A DNA stretch of 64,000 bases from Nipponacmea schrenckii (GCA_030562195.1 CM060199.1:27920338-27984337), one strand, 5' to 3'; shown: positions 27,401 to 41,464, counted from the first letter of the stretch. The notes: generated by a model not told the origin, from the sequence alone. A program made the numbers and translations.

Positions 27401-30122
27401 CTAGCTCTCGCACTTTTTATTCCCAAAAAATTGGAATATGGTCAAGAAAATACTAATTCTAATAATAAAGACAAACTTAGTTAAAATCTTAAATCTAAAA
27501 ATTGTGACAAACAAAATAAAATATAAAAAAAAACAAAAAAGCAAAACAATATTCTGAAAGGATCAAAATACTTTAGGCAACAACAATTAATCTATAATTC
27601 ACAAGTTTTAAAACAATTATTGGTCAAGAATTTTTATGACATCAAAGATTGTTTTTTTAAGAAAACATTCATTAAAAAACTAATCAAATTCAATTATTTA
27701 AAAACACCTTATACTTAAATATACAAAATTTTTAAGAATTCAACGATTTAACCCAAGAATAAAAACTCCACTTAACCAAGTAATTCTAAGAATCTGAGAC
27801 ATCCAAGATTCTAAAAACATTTGTTAACCAAGCTTCTAAAAAGGCACCCTAAACAAAGAATTATCATTATTCTAAACACAATACTTAAACAAAACGTCAA
27901 CTTCCAAATAAAAACAAAATTCTGAATAAAAATAATTGTTAACCAAAAATTTCTAAAATGATAAAAAAAGTATCAAACCAAAAATTATACAGGGACTTGG
28001 ACAACAGTTAGCAAGCGACAACAATTAGCCAACAGTCTTGAACCATAGCGATACTCATATAACTAGAAATATCTTTGGTCAACAAGATTCTTAAAACAAT
28101 AAAATTGTGAACCCTGAACATTTTGATTATTTAAATTTGTACAGAAGATACCAAGTTCTAGGCCTACATGTACAATGTACAAAAGGTTGCCATATTGGAT
28201 ATTGGATTTAGTCTATGACCTAATAGATGATAAATTAGAATGAAAACTCTAACAATATTAGTAAGAGTAGAAATATTGATGTTTTATTCTACAGCAGGTA
28301 CCTTCCAATAAGTCTTCATTACTGCCGCTAAAAATCAATCTTTGATCACCTTCAATGATTAGTACAAGGTCAAAGTGACCCACAACTCTGTATTGGATAT
28401 GTGTAACAAAATGACTCAATAATATGTACAGTAAAACTTAGTACATAAAATACATTTTTAATGAAAAAGTTAATGTTGCAGAACGAGAACATGACAGAAC
28501 TCAGACCAAGGCAAAATTACATCATGCGATAGTTGGAACAATGGATGCTTTTAAAAATATTTTAATGCGGTTATTAACATGAAACTCATCTCTTCTGAGT
28601 AAGATTTTTTCTTCTACGGCATTCCTTAGTATAAATGATTTCTTCGGTAAAACTCTTGGGGTTTTATAACATTATTAAAGGGATACTGTATCTTAGCATG
28701 AACATAAAAATTTTAGTTCTCAAGAATGGAGTATATATTGATCAATGAACTTAGGCCCTACCTGTTTTCATAAAGTTTCAGAATCCCTTAAAATCTGTAA
28801 AACTCACAAAAAAAGTCATTTTTGAAAAACGCTTTATCAATTTAATAAGCGTTTTTCAATAATCTAATGCAACTTTGTGGATAATCACTTATTTTTATGG
28901 ATATTTATTTATTTTTGTATGTTATTTATGGTAGCAGGTATATTTACTGATGAATAGAGCTCTTATTGGCCAAGTTTAAAATTTTCAAATTTTATGTTCA
29001 TTTTAAGACCCATTATCCCTTTAAAATGTTGAATATAGTTTTTGTAGTCATCTTAAAACACTTATGCCCATAAATGGATAAATTGCTCAGGTATTCATTG
29101 ATATGTTTTAATTCAGTTTAAAGGACAAGATATTAAAACAAAGCATGGTTTTAATAATGAAGAAAATGTCAACAACATATATGTAGTCCAGGTCAAATTG
29201 GGTTTTTTTTTAAGTTACATGGTCATTTCTTTTATACCATAAAAGACTTATTCTTAAATCCAATCTTGGTCAAGCAAATCATGATACAAAACATTAAGAG
29301 CACTTGATAATGGAATCAACATCACATTAATGAGAAAACACAATTCAGAATCAAATTCCATAAGTTGAATAAGTCCACAAGGTAATAAGAAATGAGTTCA
29401 TTAGTTCTCCTGGAAAATTCAAGAATAACAAAGCCTGAAGACAGGAACAGTTTTGCACTCTTGTCTGCTCTCCTTTAGCATTTAGATTCCTTAAAACAAT
29501 GAAAAGAAATACTATTGTCCAACAACTGTGAAAAGAAAACATTGTAAACTTACTTCTGTAAGATTCCATATTTATGTTCAAAATCATTTTGATCAGTCAT
29601 TACAGTAAAACCCCAAGTGAATAAATATAATCTCTACCATAACTCTACAAATGACCAGACCAGATTGATATCTCCTCTAATTCTAATCATTTATCATACA
29701 AACACTATAATAAGCATGTAGTCCAACCCCCTTGGGCTGTCACAACGCGAACTGACCACTGTAAGGTCAGTGTGTGTCTGCTAGCAGTAGTGGACGTCAA
29801 ATGACCAATGAAGATAAACAAGGTGAAGTGATGGATGGTATTTGTATGATTTGTTTAAGACTGTAATATAAGGATAATGACAAGCTGTGAATTGTTTTCT
29901 TTCTTAACTCTGTAATCAGTTCACTAATCATCTTAACACCACTGACCACTTGTTTCACCCTTTAAATCTCTTGACCACTATAGGTCAATGGCTCGAATCT
30001 ATTGACCATTTGAGGTCAAGGGAGGCTAATTGGCTTAAATACAATGACCACTCACTGACCATTTGTGACAAGATACTTCATTAAAAGATGATTGGTTTGC
30101 TGGTCATTTTATTTGCTGACCA
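24428..30122. promoter_or_regulatory. Field of TGACCA/TGGTCA hexamers in BCL11 intron 1
   Basis: I counted 31 exact TGACCA or TGGTCA hexamers by eye. Examples start at 24428, 24461, 24567, 24583, 24627, 24806, 25877, 25952, 25963, 25985, 26837, 26848, 27086, 27111, 27118 and 27303. The densest part runs from 29652 to 30122 with ten hexamers. Given the AT-rich composition only about two would be expected by chance. The copies are not in tandem and their flanks differ, so this is not a simple minisatellite. TGACCA is the known vertebrate BCL11A target. A regulatory role is inferred; an old degenerate repeat family is the alternative. Confidence 0.45.
28675..29024. mobile_element. TTAA-flanked MITE, AGGGATA family (about 350 bp)
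   Basis: The element starts TTAA-AGGGATACTGTATCTTAG and ends in the reverse complement of TTAA-AGGGATAATGGGTCTTA. Both ends continue with ATGAACATAAAA. TTAA target duplications suggest a piggyBac-type mobilising transposase, but no transposase is present. An internal 13-bp perfect hairpin (28822-28834 with 28847-28859, TTGAAAAACGCTT arms) sits near the middle. Confidence 0.8.
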
Positions 30123-31180
30123 ATGATAATGTTGTATTTCGAAGATATAAAACTCAGTTTAGATAAAATTTGATAGAAGATCCTACCCTATCAGAGATCC
30201 ATCATGTACTAAATTAATACAAGATTTGCAAACCATTGTTTTGTCCAAAAAGATGGAAATGAAATGTAGATGAGGATGTAGATTGGTCTATAACGTGATA
30301 TACCTTGTACAAGAATTGCTAAAATTACTTCTTCAACTGGAATAAATGGATGGTTTCTGATTTCCGTGTCAAGTCATTATTCAAATGAAACTTAATTTTA
30401 TAAGAGTGATTTGTGCAGTCAGCTCCAGACAAAATTAAGTACATGTTACATCTTGTAGAAAGTCTCAAGTCAAGAATTAAATTTCATTTTGTTTGACCTT
30501 TAGAGACTCCATGGAAGTTTTCAGATGCATTCTTTCTTTTTTTCAATTTGTGCATTTAGCAGTCAGTTTGGTGTTTCTGTCTTGTGATCCATTTGGAGGT
30601 AAATACAACTTGTCAATATGAACAAAGTCAGTTATCTCTAATCAATCACAGGTCAGAAATGAGAAGGTATTTTTTCAAATTGAACCCAGGAAATCTGGTT
30701 ACAAAGGTTGATCTCATCAATAAATCCAGGTAGTTTACTATTTAATCAAATGCCAAAAAATCTTTCCATTTGAATACCAACATTTTTTCGTCTAAAATGG
30801 CCACTTTGATTTTCTCAGGAGAAGTCTACAATCAAGTTGCATCTTGTATTGAACGTTGTTTCTAAATAATTAGACAAGCTTTGTGAAATGTTGTTTGAAT
30901 GTTTACCTCATTTCTTGTTTCCTATTTTGTTTGTCAATAAACATAAGTTGTTATCTATGTTTCCACAAATGTTTTCCTAAAGTCAACTCTTTCCCTCTAA
31001 TCATCTGTTTGAGTGATTGACTTTTTAAAAAAAAAAATGTTTTGAACTTATCTACCACTTGTTGGGCCAGTGACAAAGAACAACAATTTTAAATTTGGTT
31101 AATTTATTTGAGTACCGTACTCTTAGATTCAACAGAAAACTGCAACTGGGATCAAGGTTCATCTAGCAAATGTGGAACAG

Positions 31181-31230
31181 TTCTGCAGCAAATTTCTAAT
31201 GGAAAAATTCTGCAGCAAACTCCTAATGGT
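31181..31230. repeat. 27-bp direct duplication
   Basis: Two adjacent copies of TTCTGCAGCAAAYTYCTAAT with a GGAAAAA tail, in intron 1. Confidence 0.75.
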
Positions 31231-33300
31231 AAAGTCTGACTATAAAGACAAATTTTATCAATGAGGTGAATTTTGGTTAAAAACATCCAACAATAAAACA
31301 AAAGCTGTGATTTATTCAAAAAAAGCTTAATTATTTTTGTATAATATAGAATAATGTTCATTTTTATATACTTTCTCAACACAATTTGTCCAAGTTAGAA
31401 TTATAAGGAATATTTTCAAGATAATTCTGTTAGAAAAGTATTAAAATCTAAATTCATTAGAGTTCAAAATATACTTTATATGTATACCATGTTATGGATC
31501 ACTTAGATAAAAATGTTTCTGATTTAAAAAATTCTAACAATTTGTGGTTATGACATGCCTTTGTGTGATGTTAGGTTATAGAACAAGGAAACAAAGAGTC
31601 AGCACACAAATGTTTTGTCTGTATTAGATCTTAGAGTTCCTGCAAATATCATTAAAACTCTCAATACTTAGTCTCTCTGCTAATTGATTTCTTTTTTTCG
31701 TTTAATTTTTTAAAAATGTTTGTTCATCACAAGTCAATGAATAATCCACAGCATTTCAACTGCATGACATTTTTGCATGTTTACAAAAGAATTGACAATC
31801 AAGAGTTATTCCCCTCTAGTGCTGTGTAGTGTGACGACGAAAGGGATTAGGTCCTAATTTAAGCAACAGTACAAAGGGTAAATACGATGTCCATGTGTGT
31901 GCACTGGTGAAGTTCACCAATACATGTTTGCCCACCTTAAACAAATACAATTGTAGTGACATAATATGGTAAAGAGAAAATACTGTTATTGGTAAATGGT
32001 GAGCGAATAGTCATTGTATGTCTTCAACACTTCAGACATTAAACTATCCAGGAAAACACGGTCAATTATTTATAGAGTAGCAAGGCAGGCTTTATTACTG
32101 GCCAACTTGGTCAATATAGTTTGCAGTAAAGATCTATCTCGCTCTATGTAATAGTACACATTACCAGGTCATTATTTGTATTCACTACCACGCAAGTGTT
32201 ACGCAACACTGCAGAAATAAGCTTTTTCAAACCAGTCTATTTATTTATGTGTCCAGGGGCTCTACAATTAGTGAACTGTAAACTACTAGGGAAGTAGAAT
32301 TGATAGTCATCGACTAACTTTTGAAACGCCCTAAATGACTTGACTAATGAATAATAGATATGGAAAAAACCCATATTAAATATTAAGAGTGCTATAAATT
32401 ATAAAGGTATAAAATCCTATGTTAAATGATGCATGATTATGATATAGGTCACTTCTATTCAATTCATCAACATATTTCTAAAAATATTGAACTTGTCTAG
32501 GACAAATACTGTCTGATCAAAATTTGAATACACAAGACATTAACAATGTTTTCTGATATTTTTGAACCCTGCATTTGAAAAAAAGTACATTTTCCAGTTT
32601 CAAGAGAAAGAATTGAAAGATTTCACTCTTATGAAACTGATCATGATCTATGATCTTACAGCATCCAAAATGGCAACATTTGGTATCAGTTCATGTATGA
32701 ACAGCAATCAATGCTTTCTAAACTGAAATGAATATATTATGGACTTAACAATTTCATAATAACTTTAATTGAAATGAATATATAAATTAATATTACAGTC
32801 TATAACAGCACATTTTCAATTTTCCACAACTGAAATAACTTTTTTTTAATTAACTTGTGACTTTGGTCCTGATTTCATCAAGTGTGTTAAAAAAAAAAAA
32901 AATCTATTTTCTTTTCTTCTACATATGAAGTTAATATTGCTACCAATGATAAAATAGCAATTATAATTTGTCTACAATTAATGGGTAAAAGAGGGGGCTT
33001 ATATCATTATTGATAACTAGATAAATTTGTGTTAGAAACTGTGAATCATACATAGTCATAAGCCTTAATATATAATTGTAATATCATCTTACATTTTAAT
33101 TTTTTTTTTTTTTACCTCTTTTGAGGAAGGATTGAAGATTCAATGGATGAAGTCAAAAATGGTTATGATATAAGACATGACTTTGTGTGAGAGTCAGTAA
33201 CCGATAATGAACATTACCTTACAGAATTTCTGCTCTAATTTGGACAATTCCCTGGTCATTTTGTTTTAACATGATTATGATCTTCAAAAATTTCATTTCC

Positions 33301-33774
33301 TTAAAGGGATAATAGGCGTTAGAATACACTCATCCTACGGCTTATATTTGTGTTTCATATTGACTATTAGTTAAATAAGTATGCATCCCACACTTTACCA
33401 AATTTTAAAAAGCCACAATAAAAATATATTTGGAATTTTAAAAAAAAGTGAGCCAGCGACGATTCCATTCAGTTTGAGAATAAAAGCGTCTGGTAAATCA
33501 ACGCTAAAACATCATTGTGGAATTCAACAGTAGGGGTCAAGGACAGGTGAAAACTCACATGTTAGAGTTACTTCCCTTTATATTTACACGATTTGAAAAT
33601 CGCTTGATGGATGGCTCAAGCGTTTTATGATTAACTACTTTATTTTGGGGATTTATCGGATTTTAGAGGGATTTTGATCTATAGGTAAGTCCACTGATGG
33701 ATATATACTGTTATTGTCCAAATTTGAGTGAACTTAAAATTTTATGTTCGTTCTAACGCCTATTATCCCTTTAA
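33301..33774. mobile_element. TTAA-flanked MITE, AGGGATA family (about 474 bp)
   Basis: The terminal inverted repeats are perfect over 20 bases: AGGGATAATAGGCGTTAGAA at the left, and its reverse complement at the right, ending CCCT-TTAA at 33774. TTAA lies at each end as the target duplication. The right subterminal GAACATAAAATTTTAAG resembles the right end of the 28.7-kb element, so both belong to one family. No coding capacity. Confidence 0.85.
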
Positions 33775-34588
33775 AGTTAATCTATTCCTTCATCTAATTT
33801 TGGCTTTCATAAATTTCATCATTTTATTGATAGTTAATGCTGGGCTTTGAGACTTTATTAGTCTCATTATAACAGTCAAATTTCGGCAATTAAAAACCTA
33901 TAAACTACTAGCGAGTAGATAAATTCAGGGCACTGTGGAAAATCTTTTAGACTTATTACTCAGAGTAAACACCATTCCAACTTATGCTGACATAAATTTT
34001 TCTTGCTATTACTAGAGATTAAGGTTTGGAAATAAAATTACCAGACAACCCTACTCATTTAGAACAACCTCACAAATATATGCTTAGTAAACACATTTAT
34101 TTCATTGTCAATTTATCAAAAATAACTATTAATTTTCATTTGACAAATTTAACAAGCAAATATCCGTATTTTTTTTCAACCCAGATTAAATCTGTACATT
34201 TCAGGCCGCTTTCACTATAACATTGCATGGAAAGATCATATAATGGTTAGTCTTCGGAAGTTATATTTTTTATTCCATTAACTGGAAAGTCTGACTTGTG
34301 ACCTGATATCACATTCAACAAATGTAACCTAATGAGGTAGAATTCCTGTCACATACATCTATCAAGACAGACTGTAGCAGTGTGCAATCAACATTAATCT
34401 CACGCCAAAAATAATGCACAGGACTGTCATGTTTACTGGTATGTGTTAGGATGTTGTTGCGACTGTAGTGTGGTGTAGAATAATGAATCAATATTCTGGT
34501 AAAACAAATCTTATAACAGTATACTATAACACTTGGTTTTACCCAATCATTTCATTTCATGCATAGTTAACGTATTCATTTTATCATA

Positions 34589-35270
34589 GTGTTTTCCCAC
34601 TTGTTTATATTTCACACTCCTTTTATTTATAGGAATTATATTCATATCAATATGTTATCCCACTTATTTATATTTCACACTCCTTTTATTTATAGTTATT
34701 ATATTAATATCAATATATTATCCCACTTGTTTATATTTCTCACTCCTTTTATTTATAGTTATTATATTAATATCAATATGTTATCCCACTTGTTTATATT
34801 TCTCACTCCTTTTATTTATAGTTATTATATTAATATCAATATGTTATCCCACTTGTTTATATTTCTCACTCCTTTTATTTATAGGAATTATATTCATATC
34901 AATATGTTATCCCACTTGTTTATATTTCTCACTCCTTTTATTTATAGTTATTATATTAATATCAATATGTTATCCCACTTGTTTATATTTCTCACTCCTT
35001 TTATTTATAGTTATTTTATTAATATCAATATGTTATCCCACTTGTTATATTTCTCACTCCTTTTATTTATAGGAATTATATTCATATCAATATGTTATCC
35101 CACTTGTTTATATTTCTCACTCCTTTTATTTATAGTTATTATATTAATATCAATATTATATTCCAAGTTTTTATTTCACCCCTTTTATAAATAGTTATTA
35201 TATTAATATCAATATGTTATCCCACGTATTTATATTTCACACTCTTTCATTTATAGTTATCATATTCAAT
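34589..35270. repeat. 63-bp minisatellite, about 11 copies
   Basis: The unit reads roughly ATGTTATCCCACTTGTTTAT, then ATTTCTCACTCCTTTTATTT, then ATAGTTATTATATTAATATC plus AAT. Most copies are exactly 63 bases, so the array stays open as a 201-codon plus-strand frame of 21-residue repeats (MLSHLFIFLTPFIYSYYINI...). This frame follows from the unit length, not from selection. One variant (GGAATTATATTCATATCAAT) marks copies 1, 5 and 8, hinting at higher-order duplication. The last copies are degenerate. Confidence 0.92.
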
Positions 35271-37293
35271 ATGTTATAAGATTATTAGATTTGAATGCCT
35301 TTTCATTAACAAGGGCCATAACTTATCAAAAATTCAATAAAGGTGACACTGAGTTTCGTCAAAATCCCTAAAAAACTGTGCTTTTGAGAATTTTAAGAGG
35401 AATTGTGTCGCTTCGCATTTCTTAAGGGAGTTTAAAACTTAAACTTGTTTTAATTACGTAACGAGTTTCAGTAAATTTGCCAGTAATTGGAATATGAAAA
35501 CAAAGAATCAAACTTAATCAAACAGGACCTTACAAAATAATTTTGTTTAAAAAAAAAAAATTTTAATCTTTGTATGTTTATTTTCAGTCCAAAAGATAGT
35601 TTCATGGCCTTGTCTATGATATTTGAACTTGTTATCTCTGAAATACCTATATCCTTATTAAGAAGTCACAGTGACATGTATGGTCTACTTCAGAAGGGCT
35701 CACTCTGATAACCTTTGATGATTTATAATATTTCATAAGTCACTTGGGAAATCGTCAAATCTTAATAAAATTTAAACTTATTGGAGCGAAAAATAGTTTG
35801 CGTCTATTGTGCATTACCCACAATCATATAACACCATATAGTAGTTAGACATATTTCAGTTAAAATGAAGAAAAAGAAGTTTTATCTTGCTCGTGATCTG
35901 TAATTTGTGACACCTAACGTTGCCGACTGTTACTTGTATTAATGGTTAATTTTAGCCTACTTGACTGGTATTTGGAGAATTGCCATAAGCCAGGTCAGAT
36001 AGTATGGCTACCAGTCTACATCTAAAGACTTCTGCCCATATAATGTTATGTATTATATATCTAATACACTTGAAGAAATATGCTGTGATATATATAGGTC
36101 AGCTAGGGCAATTTACAGTGGCTTTGTGTTGAAAAAAAAAACTGATATCATTAGTGATCATTGTAGGCTGTAGTGTCTCGCCACGTAACCGTTCAACTGA
36201 CCAATCAGTAGACAGTTAGAGATGTACATTCCGTGCACAAAGAGGAAATAGAAATCTAGCATATAATAAATTATCACACATGCAACAGGGTGACCTTTAT
36301 GGCTGCTATGGTTGCAGATGCATTCAATAAAAACAAGAATAAATGGTGGTCTGTGATGTAAGGCTATATGCATGTGTTACCAAGCATGTCCATAAAATAT
36401 TCACTAGCAAGCTAGTTTCTATACACTTCAATGATTTTTATATCATAACTTGTCTTTATTAAAAACTAAAATAATAAATGAAAAGAAGACCAGTAACAGT
36501 AAACCATGTGCAATAGTTATCATGAAGAAGGCTTCACAAAGTAAAATAGGATATAAAGGGTCAGAAAAACTTGACCCTATCTTATTGAAATTGCACAATG
36601 TTGTGTTACTTGTGTAACCTTAAGGCGTGGTTTGTCGATCAAATCTGTCATACACAACCCTTATTGTGCTTTTCCTGAATAGTACTTTATCCAGTTAAAT
36701 CAGCCCGAAAGGTTGTCAGACATGTGATGATGGGAACTCAGTACAGGGGATATGACTCACAGACAATATAATGGTCTTGTCTCAATTTTCTACAATTCAA
36801 GGCTGTTGTCCAAGCAGACGGTCGAGATGGGACATCAATAAAATATCATGTAGTGACCTTATGAGGACAATCAAACATGGCTGTCTGGATTAACAATGCC
36901 TTATGTCATCTGATGTAACAATGATACATGGGTGTTGAGTTACAGATGAGGTTAGCTTTATAAATGGGCGGAAAGAGAAACACCAGACCATATGGGTCAA
37001 ATTTGAAGTCAGGTGACATTAAAAATGACAAGGACAAAACCATTGATTTAAAGTTGACTCCATCTGTTGACAAGTTAGTACGTTTTTTACATAAGAAAAG
37101 TACTTTATTCAAAATCAATACCAAATAAAACAATTTCAAAATGTGGATAGTGGATAGTTAATTGATAAAGGATGCTCATTCATACTAACATTATGTTTGC
37201 CAAAAAAATAATTCATTCTATGATATATTTATCACATAGGAAAAATATATAAACACAAAAGCCATATACCCTACATGTATTTCTGTTAAATAT

Positions 37294-37866
37294 GGGCTAA
37301 TAGAGAAGTCTAGTAAGTTTAGGCTTACACAGAAGTCAAGTAAGTATAGACTTACATGAAGGTCAAGTACACAGAAGTCAAATGAACAAAGGCTTACATG
37401 GAACTCAAGTAACATAGGCTTACATGGAAGTCAAGTAAACATAGGCTTACATGGAGGTCAAGTATATATAGGCTTACATGGAGGTCAAGTAACAAAGGCT
37501 TACATGGAGGTCAAGTAACATAGGCTTACATGGAGGTCAAGTAATATAGGCTTACATAGAGGTCAAGTAAACATAGGCTTACATGGAGGTCAAGTAACAT
37601 AGGCTTACACAGAGGTCAAGTCAACATAGGCTTTCATGGAGGTCAAGTAACATAGGCTTACATGGAGGTCAAATAACATAGGCTTACATGGAGGTCAAAT
37701 AACATAGGCTTACATGGAGGTCAAGTAACATAGGATTACAAGGAGGTCAAGTAAGATAGGCTTACATGGAGGTCAAGTAAACATGGGCTTACATGGAGGT
37801 CAAGTAATATAGACTTACATGGAGGTCAAGTAAACATAGGCCTACATAGAGGTAAAGTGAACACTG
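37294..37866. repeat. 26-27-bp minisatellite, about 20 copies
   Basis: The unit is AGGCTTACATGGAGGTCAAG followed by TAACAT or TAAACAT. Copies at both ends are diverged. Nearly every unit carries an AGGTCA nuclear-receptor half-site at fixed spacing. There are no unique spacers, so this is not CRISPR-like. Located in BCL11 intron 1. Confidence 0.93.
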
Positions 37867-40800
37867 CCTCACACAAAGGTACAATTGGATCAACACAAAA
37901 CATTTAGCTAATTCTACAGTCTTCCAGCTCCATCAAATAAAAATTCTTTGTTATGGTAACATATGGTTTTGTATGAAGTGAGAATGTAATTATAAGAGTA
38001 ATGTCTAAATTCTGGTATTATTCAGATAAAATGTAACAACCTGGGCATCACAAAATTATCTCACCACAATAACTGTTCTAGATCTAAATTGATATCCAAT
38101 TAGAGACATTGTGTCCTTAAACAAAGTCTAAATGAACTAGTTTTCTACTAGTGATAAAGATGGGGCTCATCATATTGGAGCTCGCACCTTTTTTGGTCGG
38201 AAATCCATAAAACCAAGAAAAAAAAAGAGAAAAAATGTAAAAAAACATTAATTCTAATACAAAATGATGAAAAAATAATAGTTACAGGAGTAATTGGAAA
38301 TTAAACTAAAAAACAAATCCTGAACAGGATACTACAAACACATGTATAGCAATAATTATCATACTATCATACAATATCAGGGGTATAATAAATAAATGAT
38401 CAGAACGTGATAAAATACCGAACGCACAATTATCACATACAAATTATCCAATATACAACCAAAACTAACCCAAAAATATATTTAATACATAAAACTAACC
38501 AAAACTTATACACTACATTATGAAAAATAACCAATACCAGTTTGGAAGATTAAGTCGGCTATGGTAACATGTGGCTATGATTTATCTGAGAAGACAACTT
38601 ATAAACATGTTCTTTTATTTGGTTTCTTTCCCTTTTCAAACTGGACTTTAAAATTCTTCATGTTGATTTTTCAATTTTTTTTCCCTTCTTCTTGTATTGA
38701 CAATAAAAGGATTAAAAATAAGACTGTTTGCCAAACACGCTGTAGATTGTCATATAAATTCAGTGATTTCAGTCTATTTCAATGGTATAACAACTTGGTT
38801 ACGATGGGCATTTTTGTGTGTAATACTTAATTTGAAACTCATTGTCATATACAAAAGTTTTACTAAAAAAAATCAAAATCTATCCCTACAATTATGTCAG
38901 CTCCCTCCAAATTAATAAAACCAAATGGATATATATTTCCATGAGGAATGGTCAATTTATTTTAGAAAAAATACATTTTTGTTGTTGCTTTACTTGTATT
39001 TTATTTTAATCTCCCAAGTTAAAAAGAACCTTTTCACCTTGAGCTACTATCTCGTTAAAAGTTTTCAGTACAAAATGTTGGTTTTAAAGTAAATAAAAAA
39101 AAAAGCATGTTGTGCCCACGTCCAAATATTTAACATGCATCACCTTTTGCACATGTTGGCTAAAATGAACGCCCTTTAAAACTAATAGGTAGTATTTAGG
39201 ATGGTATTCTCGTCTCTTACCTATGTTATTTATACCTCGTTTGACAACTTCTAATGATTTGATGGACAAATTCATTTCTATTTAAATATACACAACCAAT
39301 GAAAACAATGTGCAAGTCCTAATTTACATGACAATGATCTATTTTTTGTCTAATTATTATATTCTATAATGTTCATAATATAAAAATCAAACATCTTATT
39401 TTCTATAACAAAGAATATGTTCTTTTCTGTGATCTGTTTTATTATGTGTTTTCTCCAATTCCATTTTATTTTATATACCAGTTCTGTGTGTTATGTTCTA
39501 TTATCACATGTTCTTTTCTATATATGTTTAGGATATGTTTCATTATGTTCTAAAAAATACATTCTATAATATTTTATCCTAGTATTGTCAATCGATATCC
39601 ATTCCTTTTATTTTAGGAGGCTAAAATAATTTCGTAAAAACTAACTTACCTACAAATACAATAAAGTGCAGTAAATGAACCAGCACCCAAGGCAAGAATA
39701 TAAATTTCATGACAGTATTGATTAAAGATAGGATAGGATAGAAAAATTTTTATGAAATATTTAATAACATTATATATATAATGATGACAATGTAGATATA
39801 TTTCACTGATAAAATATTTTAATTTCTTTGTACTTACACTATAAATTACAGATAAATCAATAAGCAATCATCCCATTACACACAGGGAACAACCATTAAT
39901 GAGGTCAGTAGGCAAACAGTAAGTACCATTTGTCCCCATTTCAGCCTACGTCTTGAACTTGTTTGATAGAAGAATAACAGATTTGCCTTCTTGTCCAATT
40001 CAAATTAATTTGGCATTTTAAAGAGTTTGAAAGAGGAAGGAAGAGAAAGATCAAAGATTTTAAAAAACATGTATGGAAGAGAGAAGGTGAATATATGAAC
40101 AATGTATAGAATGGTATACAGAAATAAATATAAAATGATAATACTAGTCAATTACCAATTAATTAATATGATATATCATTCTACTGATATAATTAATGTA
40201 GCATATATATCATAGAACACTGGTCAATATCCCATATAACACACAGTACAATACAGGCCAATACGCCTTCATTCCTTAACTATATGTTTTACATCATACA
40301 AATATGATTCAGAAACTCCTGCATAAAAGAGTCTGCTTTTTAGTCATTTCATATAATGTTATACAAGGAAACCGTACTAAAGCACTGAAAAGATATACAG
40401 ATCTTCTAGTTCTTCCAGTGTTTGACCTCCAGAGCCATGCAACACCACTCCATGATTACCAACAGTTACACTAGTGGGTCAGACATATGGCAGCCATATT
40501 TTGGCTAGAAAATAATTATTTTTTGAAAATTTGATACTTATTATTGCTTCATTCTAAGCTTGTAAATACCTTAAATCTTTCACAGAGTTCAACTTTTAAA
40601 CACTTGAGTTATGCAGGAAAATATCTCTTTTGGCTCAAAAGTCTGGTTGATTTATGTAATGTTACATACCAGACACAAAGCTAGAGATGGAGAGAGGAGA
40701 AAACTGTCCAAAAAATGTGTGTTGATAATATGTGATTTATATGACTGTTGATAAGTAGAAAATATTTCATACCATTTCTAATTAGTAAGTTACATTCTGA

Positions 40801-40983
40801 CAAAATCAATTTTACTCAAGCCCATTGCAGACTAAATAATTCAATATTTTTAAAGACATGTCTTTTTAGAAGAAATTATACAAGAAGAATGTACTTTTAA
40901 AAATGGCAGTAGACACCAATTTGTTATTTTTTTTTAAATGCTCTTTGCTATGAAGACATGGAAATAAATATGGTTACAAACTT

Positions 40984-41464
40984 TTAAAGGGGCACAGTCT
41001 TGATTTGTTTCGGACAATTATCCGAGAGCCTCAAACACATGAAATCTTTTGTTTAGCTAATCAGAAATAGTCTACAGAGCTTACCTTTGAAATTTGAGCC
41101 TTCAAATCCATGGGTATACATAATTATCTGTGTTTGAAAATCATAATGTCTTAAGATATTATGAACGTCCCGCCATATTGGAAAATCAAAGAGTTATAAA
41201 TAGACTACTGCGCAGGCCCACACTGATAAAACAAAAAGAAAGTACATGTAATAACAATTGTAGATTTTGTCAACACAACACAGACTGACTGAAAACCAGC
41301 CGCGTACAGCACGGAAAAAAAATAAAAAGTGAAATTTTTTAGGTATATTTCAAGGTATTTTGCGATTTTCTTAGAGCTTGAGTATTTCTGAGGACTGTTT
41401 AAATGTAACAAAGGCCCAAAACGACCCAAAACGACCCCTAAAAATCAAGATTGTGCCCCTTTAA
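40984..41464 (+). mobile_element. TTAA-flanked MITE, AGGGGC family, copy A (about 481 bp)
   Basis: The termini are TTAA-AGGGGCACAGTCTTGATTT and the reverse complement of TTAA-AGGGGCACAATCTTGATTT, with one mismatch in 19 bases. The interior includes a CATGGGTATACATAATTATC region and CCGCCATATTGG (41170-41181). Copy B at 43.8 kb has the same interior in the opposite orientation. No coding capacity. Confidence 0.88.

Noticed and set aside
34589..35194. 201-residue plus-strand open frame
   Set aside because: It is a direct translation of a 63-bp minisatellite, so the frame stays open because the unit is a multiple of three. The product is low-complexity and resembles no protein.
37294..37866. 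CRISPR-like regular repeat
   Set aside because: The units abut with no unique spacers, and the genome is eukaryotic with long GT-AG introns. It is a minisatellite.
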